Source: Nitriliruptoraceae bacterium (GTDB lineage: Bacteria; Actinomycetota; Nitriliruptoria; Nitriliruptorales; Nitriliruptoraceae). Taken from it: 35,326 bases of DNA. The notes beneath the pieces were generated by a model. That model was not told the DNA's origin. It made no database searches and saw nothing but the letters and a program-made list of their open reading frames with translations. Below, in pieces: positions 24,323 to 31,699 of this stretch. The translations under genes and the position numbers were made by a program. Position 1 is the stretch's first letter. Every line of letters starts with the position of its first letter. The stretch spans positions 1-35,326 of the forward strand of contig PWTE01000148.1 of NCBI GenBank assembly GCA_003563915.1, in the 5' to 3' direction.

Positions 24323-25261
24323 TCAGTCGCCACTGGGTGGTGACGTCAGCTCCCGCTCGTAGGCCACCAGGATGCCGTCGAGTCGGCGGGGGTTACCCAA
24401 CAGCTTCGCCGTGAACCGGCCGATCCCCCCGAGCTTGACCTCGCCGTCGAAGCGCAGGGTCACGTGGGTGCCCGCCGAGGTGGGTGCGAGCTCCCAGGTC
24501 TGCGCGAAGCGGTGGAGCAGCGCCCGGTAGTAGGGGGGGTAGGACGCGATGTCCACCTCCATCCGGTAGCGGCGCCCCTCCTCCCACAGGGTGCAGGTCT
24601 CCGACCAGGTGCCACCTTGGTCGTCCTCGCAGACACGCACCATCCCCTCGCCGTGGCCTTCGAGCACCGTCGTCGACGTGATGCCGGCGGCGAAGCGGGC
24701 GTAGTCGCCGGCATCGGACACCGCTGACCACACCGCCTCCTGGGGAGCGGGGATCGTGCGCTCGACCCGCAGCGTGATCGGTGACGCACCGTTGACCTTG
24801 CGCCCGCTGCGCCGCAGCCCGCGGACCTGCGCGACGGCCAGGACCGCGACCACCGACGACACCGCTGTCAGCGCGGTGCGCCCAGCGGCCGTGAGGAGAT
24901 CGGGGGTCGCGATCAGGAGGACGGCCGCGCCGACGACCCAGCCGAGGTCAGCGACGACGATGATCCGTCCGCCGGTACGCAGCCGTGCGGGGCTGGCCAG
25001 GACCCACAGGATCGCTGCGGCGAAGCCCACGAGCCCCAGGCCGAGAGCGACGAGCAGCCACGTCGGGACGTCCACGATGCGGCTCAGCGGAGCAGCGGCA
25101 CCGGTCAGCACGAGCCCGTTGACGCCGGAGAAGATGGCGTTCCAGCTCAGCGCGGTGGCGAGGCTGCGCCCGGCGTCGCCACGCGGGTGAGGTGCCGGCG
25201 TCTCGTCCGGACGGTGGCCGGGGGAGTGGCGACGAGCGGACGGGGGACGAGAGGACGCCAT
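24323..25261 (-). CDS. Membrane-anchored SRPBCC-family protein
   Basis: A 312-aa protein in two parts. After a Pro/Arg-rich N-terminus come four hydrophobic helices (about 37-60, 67-90, 97-115 and 124-142: WNAIFSGVNGLVLTGAA, WLLVALGLGLVGFAAAILW, ADLGWVVGAAVLLIA, ALTAVSSVVAVLAVA). The C-terminal half (about 155-305) is a START-like SRPBCC domain: TLRVERTIPAPQEAVWSAVS, YARFAAGITSTTVLEG, FAQTWELAPTSAGTHVTLRF. SRPBCC domains bind hydrophobic ligands. The ATG is 9 nt after AGGAG; the longer open frame upstream is not coding. It is divergent from an XRE regulator, with a 17-bp palindrome between them, so that regulator probably controls it. Confidence 0.75.
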   Translation of the reverse strand: MASSRPPSARRHSPGHRPDETPAPHPRGDAGRSLATALSWNAIFSGVNGLVLTGAAAPLSRIVDVPTWLLVALGLGLVGFAAAILWVLASPARLRTGGRIIVVADLGWVVGAAVLLIATPDLLTAAGRTALTAVSSVVAVLAVAQVRGLRRSGRKVNGASPITLRVERTIPAPQEAVWSAVSDAGDYARFAAGITSTTVLEGHGEGMVRVCEDDQGGTWSETCTLWEEGRRYRMEVDIASYPPYYRALLHRFAQTWELAPTSAGTHVTLRFDGEVKLGGIGRFTAKLLGNPRRLDGILVAYERELTSPPSGD

Positions 25262-25328
25262 CGAACGGTTCTCCTGGTGGGCGTGTAGGTGACACCGCTC
25301 AGGGAACGGGTCCTGTCGGCCCGTGACG

Positions 25329-25345
25329 ATTCCCTCCGAGGGAAT
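25329..25345. promoter_or_regulatory. 17-bp palindromic operator candidate between SRPBCC and XRE genes
   Basis: ATTCCCTC-C-GAGGGAAT is a perfect inverted repeat with a single central base. It lies 68 bp upstream of the SRPBCC start and 83 bp upstream of the XRE start. A half-site-like AGGGAAC occurs 30 bp to the left (about 25296-25302). This is a classic arrangement for a regulator that controls itself and a divergent target. Confidence 0.6.
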
Positions 25346-25427
25346 GGCCCTGCGGCCGCCGGTCGGCGATGCTGACGCTCGCCCTGACCCGACGACTGGC
25401 CTGAGGCCCGAGTCCGAGGACACCGAC

Positions 25428-26222
25428 ATGGACACGATCGACGGCTCACCCTTCGGGCGCGGGCTGCGCCACTGGCGCCGCATCCGTGGGGTCAGCCAAC
25501 TGGAGCTCGCTGGGGCGGCCGCGACCACCAGCCGGCACGTGTCGTTCCTCGAGACCGGTCGCTCGCGGCCCAGTCGGGAGATGGTCGAACGGCTGGGCGA
25601 TGCACTGCACGTCCCGCTCCGCGAACGCAACCGGCTACTCGAACTGGCGGGACTGGCAGCCGCGTACCCGGAAGGCAACCTCGATGCTGACGACCTTGCT
25701 CCGTTCCAACGGGCCATCGAGCGGATGCTCGCCTCGCACGACCCGTACCCGGGGTTCGTCGTCGATCGCCACTGGAACATGGTCGAGCTCAACCGGGGGG
25801 TCTCGGCGTTCCTGGGTGAGCTCGAGGAGCGCAACACGGTGCGGCTCGTCCTCTACCACTGGCGCGAGGTGATCGAGAACTGGCACCAGATCGCGGTCGC
25901 GTTGCTCGACCGGCTGTCCGGGGATCTGATGCGGTTCCCCGACGATCCCGCCCTGCTCGAACTGCACGGCGAGGTGCGTGCCGCCCTGGGGGACGCACCA
26001 GTGCCTACGCCCTCGGAGCGGACCACCGGCCGGGTGATCTGCCCGCGGTTCGTGCTCGACGGCACGACGATCCGCACGATCACCGTGGCGGCACGGTTCG
26101 AGTCCGTGGCGGACATCACTCTGGACGAGGTCCGGGTCGAACTCGTCTACCCCGAGGACGAGGTCTCGGACCGCTTCTTCCGGGAGCTTGCGGGCAGCGT
26201 CGCGCCCTCCGGTACTGCCTGA
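25428..26222 (+). CDS. XRE-family regulator with MmyB-like ligand-binding domain
   Basis: A 264-aa transcription factor. The N-terminal Cro/C1-type helix-turn-helix covers about residues 9-62 (LRHWRRIRGVSQLELAGAAA, SRHVSFLETGRSRPSREMVERL). The rest is the MmyB-like domain with DPYPGFVVDRHWNMVELNRG, a PAS-like fold found in many actinobacterial regulators and thought to sense fatty-acid-like ligands. The ATG is 7 nt after CCGAGGA. It is divergent from the membrane SRPBCC gene with a perfect 17-bp palindrome between them. The regulator-target pairing is inferred from position. Confidence 0.88.
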   Translation: MDTIDGSPFGRGLRHWRRIRGVSQLELAGAAATTSRHVSFLETGRSRPSREMVERLGDALHVPLRERNRLLELAGLAAAYPEGNLDADDLAPFQRAIERMLASHDPYPGFVVDRHWNMVELNRGVSAFLGELEERNTVRLVLYHWREVIENWHQIAVALLDRLSGDLMRFPDDPALLELHGEVRAALGDAPVPTPSERTTGRVICPRFVLDGTTIRTITVAARFESVADITLDEVRVELVYPEDEVSDRFFRELAGSVAPSGTA

Positions 26223-26579
26223 GGGTCATGCCGCGCCGACCGGTCCGGCTCGGCCGAGCGCGCGGTGGTGGCCGTACGACGCGGGGGATACCGGCCGGAC
26301 CTGCTACCGTGACCATCACGACGCGGCCCTGTGCCGCGTCGGAACACGTCCCGCCCGAACTGCGCGCCCGACCTCGGACCGCGTCCCGTGGCGGAAACCT
26401 CGGCCTGATCGAGCGCCCGCGGCCCTGCCGCCCCTCCTCCTTGCCGGCTGCGTGTTCACCACGCGCCAGCGATCGTGATGCTCACCGCCTCGCGGTCCCT
26501 CGTGCACGCACCCGCGGCCTCCGTCCGGGTGCGCACCACAACGGACCCGCCCGTATGCGCGGTCCACGGAGCATCCAAC
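26223..26579 (+). promoter_or_regulatory. Long leader region of the DEAD-box helicase gene, with hairpin at 26319-26341
   Basis: This 357-bp gap has no convincing gene. TACCGT (26305-26310) could be a -10 element. Just after it is a perfect hairpin, CGACGCGGC-5-GCCGCGTCG (9-bp stem), at 26319-26341. If TACCGT is used, the hairpin would lie at the very 5' end of a ~260-nt leader, as in cold-shock helicase mRNAs. Alternatively the hairpin is the terminator of the XRE gene. The ribosome site GGAG is at 26568-26571. Confidence 0.4.
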
Positions 26580-28091
26580 GTGACCACCACCTTCACCGAT
26601 CTCGGCGTGTCCGCCGAGCTCGCCGACCTCCTGGCCCAGCAGGGCATCACGGCGCCCTTCCCGATCCAGCAGTTGACGCTGGTCGATGCCCTGGAGGGTC
26701 GTGACCTGTGCGGCAAGGCCCCCACCGGCTCGGGCAAGACGCTGGCCTTCGCGCTCCCGGTCGCCATGACCGTGGGACGCGCCCAGCCGGGGCGTCCACG
26801 GGCGCTGCTGCTGGCCCCGACCCGTGAACTCGCCTGCCAGATCCGTGACGTGCTCGTCCCGCTGCTGCAGACGACCAGCCGCAAGGCCGCCATCTTCTAC
26901 GGCGGTACCAACATCAACCGTGACCTGCAGCGGCTTCGTGGTCGCGTCGACGTCGCCGTCGCGACGCCAGGCCGGCTGGAGGACCTGATCGACCGCCGTG
27001 CTATCTCCCTCGAGGATGTGGACCTCGTCGTGCTCGACGAAGCCGACCGCATGGCCGACATGGGCTTCCTCCCGGTCGTCAAGCGGCTGCTCGCGCAGAC
27101 CCGCGCCGACCGGCAGACCCTGCTGTTCTCCGCCACGCTCGACGGTGACATCGACGTGCTCGTCCGCCACTACCAGCACAACCCGGTCCGCCACGAGTTC
27201 GAGGCGCCGGAGGAGGACCGTGGCGACGTTCGCCACGTCTTCTGGCCTGCAGAGCGCCACGATCGCCGCGCCCTGACCGGCCAGATCGTGCGTCGCGCCG
27301 GTCAGGCCATCGTCTTCACCCGCACCAAGCATGGGGCTGACCGCCTCGCGAAGCAGTTGCGGCAGGACGGTCTCGAGACCGCGGCGATCCACGGCAACCG
27401 CAGCCAGAAGCAGCGCGAGTCGGCGCTCGCCCGCTTCTCGAGTGGTCGGGTCTCGACGCTCGTCGCGACCGATGTCGCCGCGCGCGGCATCCACGTAGAC
27501 AACGTGGCAGCGGTCGTCCACTACGACCAGCCCGGGTCGGACAAGGACTACATCCATCGGTCCGGCCGCACGGGTCGGGCCGGCGCACGTGGGCTGGTCG
27601 TGTCCCTGATCAGTGCCGAGGAGTCCCGCGATCTGCACAAGCTGCAGCGCAGCTTGGAGCTTCCGCAGGGCCTGCACGACCTGGACCTCGAACTCCTGGG
27701 TCGCGACGAACTCCCGAGCCCCAACGCGGTCGCCGACGATCGCTCGCGTGGCGGGAAGCGCTCCGGCCACGCAGGGCCGCGTCCGGATGGGAACTCCCGC
27801 AACGGCGGGCGGCGCTCGGGCCGTGGCAAGGGTCAGGGTGGCCACGATCGCCAGGGCAGCAACGCCAAGGCTGTTGGTCGTAACGCCAAGAGCCGGGACG
27901 ATGCTCGAGGTCAGAGCGACTCCCGAGGTCAAGGAAGCGGTCGCAGCCATGGTGGCGGGAACCCCAAGGGCAACCGGCACGCCGGCTCGAAGGGTGGCGC
28001 GACACACGGACGTGGCAACCAGGGCCGTGCGGGCCAGAACCGCGGTCGTGCCAAGGGTGGCGCCCGGCCGGCGAGTGCCCGCCAGCGCTGA
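26580..28091 (+). CDS. DEAD-box ATP-dependent RNA helicase
   Basis: Unwinds structured RNA in cold adaptation, ribosome assembly or mRNA decay. All core motifs are present in 503 aa: Q motif (FPIQQLT, 27-33), motif I APTGSGKT (47-54), PTREL (80-84), DEAD (153-156), SAT (184-186), ATDVAARGIH (296-305) and HRSGRTGRAG (326-335). From about residue 385 the protein becomes a Gly/Arg/Asn/Ser-rich, strongly basic low-complexity tail with RG repeats to the C-terminus, typical of RNA-binding tails in actinobacterial RhlE/CsdA-like helicases. The GTG at 26580, eight bases after GGAG, starts directly before the Q-motif domain; the frame extends upstream without homology. Confidence 0.93.
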   Translation: MTTTFTDLGVSAELADLLAQQGITAPFPIQQLTLVDALEGRDLCGKAPTGSGKTLAFALPVAMTVGRAQPGRPRALLLAPTRELACQIRDVLVPLLQTTSRKAAIFYGGTNINRDLQRLRGRVDVAVATPGRLEDLIDRRAISLEDVDLVVLDEADRMADMGFLPVVKRLLAQTRADRQTLLFSATLDGDIDVLVRHYQHNPVRHEFEAPEEDRGDVRHVFWPAERHDRRALTGQIVRRAGQAIVFTRTKHGADRLAKQLRQDGLETAAIHGNRSQKQRESALARFSSGRVSTLVATDVAARGIHVDNVAAVVHYDQPGSDKDYIHRSGRTGRAGARGLVVSLISAEESRDLHKLQRSLELPQGLHDLDLELLGRDELPSPNAVADDRSRGGKRSGHAGPRPDGNSRNGGRRSGRGKGQGGHDRQGSNAKAVGRNAKSRDDARGQSDSRGQGSGRSHGGGNPKGNRHAGSKGGATHGRGNQGRAGQNRGRAKGGARPASARQR

Positions 28092-28099
28092 TCGACGTC

Positions 28100-28169
28100 C
28101 GACACCCGGGCATGGAACTCATCGCCATCGGGTGAGGAGTCGATCGAGAGCCGCCCGACCCGGGTGTCG
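28100..28169. repeat. 11-bp inverted repeat in the convergent gap after the helicase
   Basis: CGACACCCGGG (28100-28110) and CCCGGGTGTCG (28159-28169) are perfect reverse complements with a 48-nt spacer. They lie between the helicase stop and the convergent minus-strand genes, so they may serve as a two-way transcription stop or be part of a decayed sequence. Confidence 0.45.
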
Positions 28170-28181
28170 AACGGCAACCGG

Positions 28182-28298
28182 TCAGCGTTGCTCGAAACGA
28201 TGTAGGTGTCGGTCGAGCCACGACGATCCGACGAACCTCAGGTCCTCGTCGGCGATGTCATCCAGCACCTCGGCGTCGGTGGGAGGGGTGCGCGTCAT
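28182..28298 (-). CDS. Small ORF coupled to the hydrolase remnant
   Basis: A 38-codon frame (MTRTPPTDAEVLDDIADEDL, then RFVGSSWLDRHLHRFEQR) whose ATG overlaps the stop of the upstream hydrolase remnant (ATGA), the coupling used throughout this window. The composition is protein-like (acidic first half, amphipathic second half), but I recognise no family. It may be a real small protein or the stub of a longer decayed gene. Confidence 0.35.
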   Translation of the reverse strand: MTRTPPTDAEVLDDIADEDLRFVGSSWLDRHLHRFEQR

Positions 28299-29075
28299 GG
28301 GCTGGCTTCACGGTTAGGGCCAGCCGGTTCTGTCAAGGGGGGTCGCAGCGCGTTGATCCGTGCTCGCAGGAAGTCTCGTGACACCTCGGTGCGGGGTTCG
28401 CTCACGTCGAAACCGTGGTAGGCACCAGGTACCACGAACAGCTCGCACGGCACGCCAGCATCACGGAGCCGCTGCGCCCACGCCGCGTTCTCCGCGTAGA
28501 ACAGGTCGTTGGTTCCGACCCCGATCCAGGTTGCGGGGAGCCCCGATAGATCCTCGGCCCGGGCCGGCGCTGCGGTCGTGGGAACCTCCGCGCCGGCGAG
28601 TTCGCCGAGGTAGGCATCCCAGCCGAATCGGTTGCTCCGCCGGTTCCACATGCGCAGCCTGCGCGGGTCGACCCCTCCGTCGGTCGTGCGGTCATCGAGC
28701 ATCGGGTACGACAGCACCTGGACGACCGGCTTGATCTCGCCACGATCGCGCGCGAGCAGCGCGACCGCCGCTGCGAGCCCTCCACCTGCGCTGTCGCCTA
28801 CCAGGGCGATCCGCTCGGCATCGACGTCGGGATGCTCGGCCAGCCATCGCAGTGCGGCGTACACATCCTCCAACGGTGTCGGGTAGGGGTGCTCGCGATC
28901 CCGGTGGCGGGCGATGGACCCGGGCAGTGACGTCAGCTGCTACCTCGACGACCTCCACGTCACGTTCGCCGCGTTGCAGGCGCGTTCCGAGCCGGACCAG
29001 CTTGAAGCTCCGGGGACCGATGACGGTTCGCGGCAGGTACCGCGCTCGCTTCAGGTCCGGGTGGAAGTTCGGCAC
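28295..29075 (-). pseudogene. Alpha/beta hydrolase (HSL/acetylesterase family) with out-of-frame internal deletion
   Basis: The 5' part (29075 to about 28896) reads VPNFHPDLKRARYLPRTVIG to TARVHRPPPGSR from a GTG with GGAGGA in front, a good start. The 3' part, in another frame from about 28894, reads EHPYPTPLEDVYAALRWLAE, then the nucleophile motif ALVGDSAGGGLAAAV, the acid site GTNDLF and the His site AYHGFD. All three triad residues are therefore present, but the segment between (about 50 residues, with the HGGG oxyanion-hole motif) is missing and the frames do not match; 781 bp is not a multiple of three. Intact relatives have about 310 aa. Lipase/esterase function is lost as read. Confidence 0.85.
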
Positions 29076-29226
29076 GGCTCCTCCGCTGAGATGTGTGCAT
29101 CCCAAGGGTCACCTTACGTGCGATCGGTGATGTGGCGGCACGTCGGGTAGGCCGGATCTGGGAGCTTCCTCTCGATGTGAGGATGGCAGCACGACAGGGC
29201 CCGTTACGTCTGGTGGGGATCACCCC

Positions 29227-29487
29227 GTGGAGCTGCGTCGCGGCACCCGGCCGGTTCTGACGCACGTCGGCCGCACCTCTGGCGCGCGCTACCGCACACC
29301 GCTTGATGCGCATCCCGTCGACGGTGGCTACGTGTTCAGCCTGGTCTACGGGCAGGACATCGAGCTCGCAGCCCCGCGGCTGATCTCGGACCAGGAAGCA
29401 TGGCGGGCCATCGGTGCGGGGGTGAAGCGGCCTCCAGGCTTCCTTCGGATCAACGAGTACCTGCGCATGGACCTCGCCCGCGGCTGA
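29227..29487 (+). pseudogene. Deazaflavin-dependent nitroreductase-family relic
   Basis: The frame gives RPVLTHVGRTSGARYRTPLD and VDGGYVFSLVYGQDIE, then jumps to LAAPRLISDQEAWRAIGAGV and GFLRINEYLRMDLA. The first part matches the beta-barrel start of F420-dependent Ddn-like nitroreductases and the last matches their C-terminus, but the central segment (normally a WVRN-containing stretch of about 25 residues) is missing, as is most of the N-terminal helix. A short frame just upstream (29184 onwards, MAARQGPLRLVGITPWS) could be the lost N-terminus in another frame. No good ribosome site precedes the GTG. Probably dead. Confidence 0.6.
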
Positions 29488-29586
29488 CGTCCCCGATGCT
29501 GGTGTCCGGCTGCGCTCCTGGTCGTCGCGCTCACGGCGCCGCTCGATGACGATGAGGCCGCGTGGCTCGATGCGTCGTTGCGGTGA
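29488..29586 (+). pseudogene. Possible MazE-type antitoxin tail
   Basis: In the frame that ends at TGA 29584-29586 the sequence reads ALTAPLDDDEAAWLDASLR. An acidic tail that overlaps the start of a mazF gene by about 17 bp is the usual arrangement in actinobacterial mazEF pairs. No DNA-binding N-terminus is found upstream, where the nitroreductase relic sits. Identification rests on position and composition only. Confidence 0.35.
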
Positions 29587-29908
29587 CGTCCAGCTCGCAG
29601 CTCCGGGCGAGCCGCAGGGGCGGGAGGCCGGCTTCGCCCGTTCGGTCGTGGTCGTGACCGACCAGGCGGCAGTCGATCAAGGCCCGAGCGTGACGCAGGT
29701 CCTGCCGTTGACCTCGGCGGTCCGTGGGTACCGATCTGAGGTGACCATCGAGCCTGCTGCGGGCAACGGTCTCGAGGTGGCCTCGGTGGCGCAGTGCCAG
29801 GGCATCCGAGCGATCGCTGTCGAGCGGCTCGTTGAACCGACACCACGGTCGGAACGCGGGACGATCGCCGCGATCACGAGATCGGCGATGCTCACGCCAC
29901 GGTGCTGA
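29570..29908 (+). CDS. MazF/PemK-type endoribonuclease toxin, probably 3'-truncated
   Basis: A 112-aa frame beginning MRRCGDVQLAAPGEPQGREA with later VTQVLPLTSAVRGYRSEVTI and ASVAQCQGIRAIAVERL, the strand pattern of MazF mRNA interferases (RGDVxxV, VVPLTS, AxCxxIRxVxVERL). The usual RRP(A/V)VVVS appears as ARSVVVVTD, with the conserved Pro replaced by Ser. The normal closing helix is missing; after about residue 98 the frame runs into a junction with an opposing vapC fragment at the palindrome 29863-29875. With its antitoxin reduced to a tail, an active toxin would be harmful, so it is likely inactive. Confidence concerns the family, not activity. Confidence 0.65.
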   Translation: MRRCGDVQLAAPGEPQGREAGFARSVVVVTDQAAVDQGPSVTQVLPLTSAVRGYRSEVTIEPAAGNGLEVASVAQCQGIRAIAVERLVEPTPRSERGTIAAITRSAMLTPRC

Positions 29909-30045
29909 CCCCGGCGCACGAGGTCGCGCTGGAGCTCACGGGCTCGCTCCTCGGCACGAACGGGCATCGCGATGGTCTCGGTGCCCAGGACCTGCCGGGC
30001 TGCCTCGAGGGCCTCATCGTCCACGTCGATGAGACGCTTCGTCAT
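29677..30045 (-). pseudogene. VapB-VapC deletion chimera
   Basis: The ATG at 30045, after GGGAGGG, begins MTKRLIDVDDEALEAARQVL GTETI, the start of a VapB antitoxin. At residue 26 it switches in frame to AMPVRAEERARELQRDLVRR and GQHRGVSIADLVIAAI, which matches the middle-to-late part of a VapC PIN-domain toxin. About 45 VapB and 80 VapC residues are missing. After about 29866 the frame is only the antisense of the mazF remnant and means nothing. The PIN acidic residue of SIADL is kept, but the rest of the active site is gone. An in-frame deletion across two genes explains it best. Confidence 0.7.
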
Positions 30046-30055
30046 CGCACCCTCC

Positions 30056-30080
30056 CGCATATGCGACGTGCTACCGGTAG
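30056..30080. promoter_or_regulatory. Two 10-bp palindromes upstream of the vapB remnant
   Basis: CGCATATGCG (30056-30065) and CTACCGGTAG (30071-30080) are both perfect palindromes, 15 bp apart centre to centre, directly before the vapB ribosome site. VapB antitoxins autoregulate through palindromes in such positions, so these may be a surviving operator. Confidence 0.45.
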
Positions 30081-30203
30081 TTGCGGCAGTATCCGGTTCA
30101 CATGGTTGCGGAGCTCGCGGCGTACCGCCGTGATCGTCAACTGCCCCGGTCCTGCGGGCATCCAAGAACCGTACGGCGACCCACACTCTCGGTTGCCGGC
30201 TAT

Positions 30204-31685
30204 CTACTCGTGGGTCAACGCGGACTCCCGGTCCCCGCGCACGCCACCAGCGATGCCGTGACGCTCCCGGAAGGTGTCGAGAGAACGGCGCCAGTGTTCG
30301 CGGTCCCGTCGAGCCCTCGCCATGACCCGGGCGGTTCCGATCAGCCGGCGCGGCAACGGGTACCAGCGATCGAGGTCCGAACCGCACCGCATCAACACCT
30401 TCGGCGGCAACAGATCGCTGACGACGCTCATGTTGAGCATCATCAGGGTGCCAACAGCGGCCCCGATCTCCCCGGGTGCGGTCTCCCGCAGGGCGATCGT
30501 GTCGAGCTCGTACAGTGGCGCGTCGACGAGTTCGTCGCGGAAGAACAGGTGGGTGAGGAAGTAGGCGGACCACGGGGTGAGCCACAGGGTGTGTGCCCGC
30601 ATGTTGATCGACAAGACGTTACCGCTGGGCGACACCACGGGTTCATGCTGCTGGTCGCCCTTCAGCAGGTACCCGGTGCAGTTCACGAACCAGCTCCCCG
30701 GCTCGACCGACCTCGCGCCCCCGCTGCGCATGATCAGTTCCACGCCGTCGTCCCGGTCGACGACATCCTCGAGGTGGTCGAGCAGCACCCGACGAAGACC
30801 TTCCGAGACGGTGCGTTTCTCTCGCTCGGAGAGGTTGGCGAGGAAGAAGGTCTCCGGCTCGTCGACGAGGCTGAGACCCGCCCGCTCGAGGAACCACCGG
30901 CGCACCTCCGCCCCGTTGGTGCCATCGAAGCGCCGGGCGAGCTCACCGAACACGTCACCCCCGAGGCTTCCTCTCCACCAACGCCGCAGGCCGGCGGGGT
31001 AGAGCTCATCCCGGTTGACGAAGACCACCCCGGAACCGGCGATGAGGTTGACCTCACGCCCGGGGTAGGTGGTGACGAGCGTGTGGGCGGTGTCCATCCC
31101 CGTCTTGCCACCACCGACCACCCACACGGGTGCCTCACTGGCGGCGATCTCGGAGCCGCGCAGGTCGACGTGATCGGGCGAGACGGAGTGGACCCTCGGG
31201 CTGGACAGCGGCAGTGGGTCGTTGGGCTGGATGGAGAACCCGGGTGCCCGGATGAGCCGATCGGCCTCGATCACACGGATCTCACCGGCGTTGGAACGAC
31301 ATCTGATCCGCACCACACCGTCGTGTTCCTCATGGGACTCCTCCTCCCAGCCGAACAGCTCGACCACGTTCGTCCGCTCCGCTGCGAGCTCGTAGCAGTG
31401 CCGCAGGTGGTCGAGCACCTCGCCCTTGGTCGCCAGGTGCGACGGGTCCTCGTCGAGCTGCCACGGGATGTTGCCCGCGGTGAACATCGGGTGGGGCTGG
31501 TGCAACCGCACGTGGTCGTAGGTGTCGACCCACATCCCACCGGGCCGTTCCCGCCGGTCCACGAGCACGACCGAATCGTCCGGCCCCAGGTACTCGGAGG
31601 CGACCACCAGGGCGTTCAGCCCCGCGATGCCCGCTCCCACGATGCACAGGTCATGACGTTCCACGTTGTTCGACGGCGATCCCAT
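30204..31685 (-). CDS. Flavin-containing monooxygenase-like FAD/NAD(P)-binding protein
   Basis: A 493-aa flavoprotein. The FAD-binding Rossmann motif is GAGIAG (17-22) in HDLCIVGAGIAGLNALVV, followed by VLVDRRERPGGMWVDTYDHV, where PGGxW is typical of monooxygenases. A second dinucleotide motif, VWVVGGGKTGMDTAHTL, should bind NAD(P)H, and FVNCTGYL is the late ATG-like motif. Predicted to oxygenate a small organic or carbonyl/sulfur compound; the substrate is unknown. Start choice: the ATG at 31685 has GGAGG five bases upstream; ATGs at 31697 and 31703 are possible. The gene looks intact, unlike its neighbours on both sides. Confidence 0.85.
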   Translation of the reverse strand: MGSPSNNVERHDLCIVGAGIAGLNALVVASEYLGPDDSVVLVDRRERPGGMWVDTYDHVRLHQPHPMFTAGNIPWQLDEDPSHLATKGEVLDHLRHCYELAAERTNVVELFGWEEESHEEHDGVVRIRCRSNAGEIRVIEADRLIRAPGFSIQPNDPLPLSSPRVHSVSPDHVDLRGSEIAASEAPVWVVGGGKTGMDTAHTLVTTYPGREVNLIAGSGVVFVNRDELYPAGLRRWWRGSLGGDVFGELARRFDGTNGAEVRRWFLERAGLSLVDEPETFFLANLSEREKRTVSEGLRRVLLDHLEDVVDRDDGVELIMRSGGARSVEPGSWFVNCTGYLLKGDQQHEPVVSPSGNVLSINMRAHTLWLTPWSAYFLTHLFFRDELVDAPLYELDTIALRETAPGEIGAAVGTLMMLNMSVVSDLLPPKVLMRCGSDLDRWYPLPRRLIGTARVMARARRDREHWRRSLDTFRERHGIAGGVRGDRESALTHE

Positions 31686-31699
31686 CTTGTCCTCCATCG

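Noticed and set aside
27730-28091. Repetitive GGC/CGT-rich DNA suggesting a tandem repeat
   Set aside because: It is codon-level low complexity of the helicase's Gly/Arg-rich tail, without a fixed repeat unit.
27929-28177. Minus-strand frame MPFDTRVGRLSIDSSPDGDE overlapping the helicase tail
   Set aside because: The first 25 residues look protein-like, but the rest is the antisense of the helicase's RG-rich tail and no family is recognised. A decayed fragment in the first 90 bp cannot be excluded.
29677-29862. Continuation of the VapC-like frame, which at first seemed to carry a PIN-domain C-terminus
   Set aside because: It is the antisense strand of the MazF remnant, and the MazF motifs on the plus strand are much clearer.
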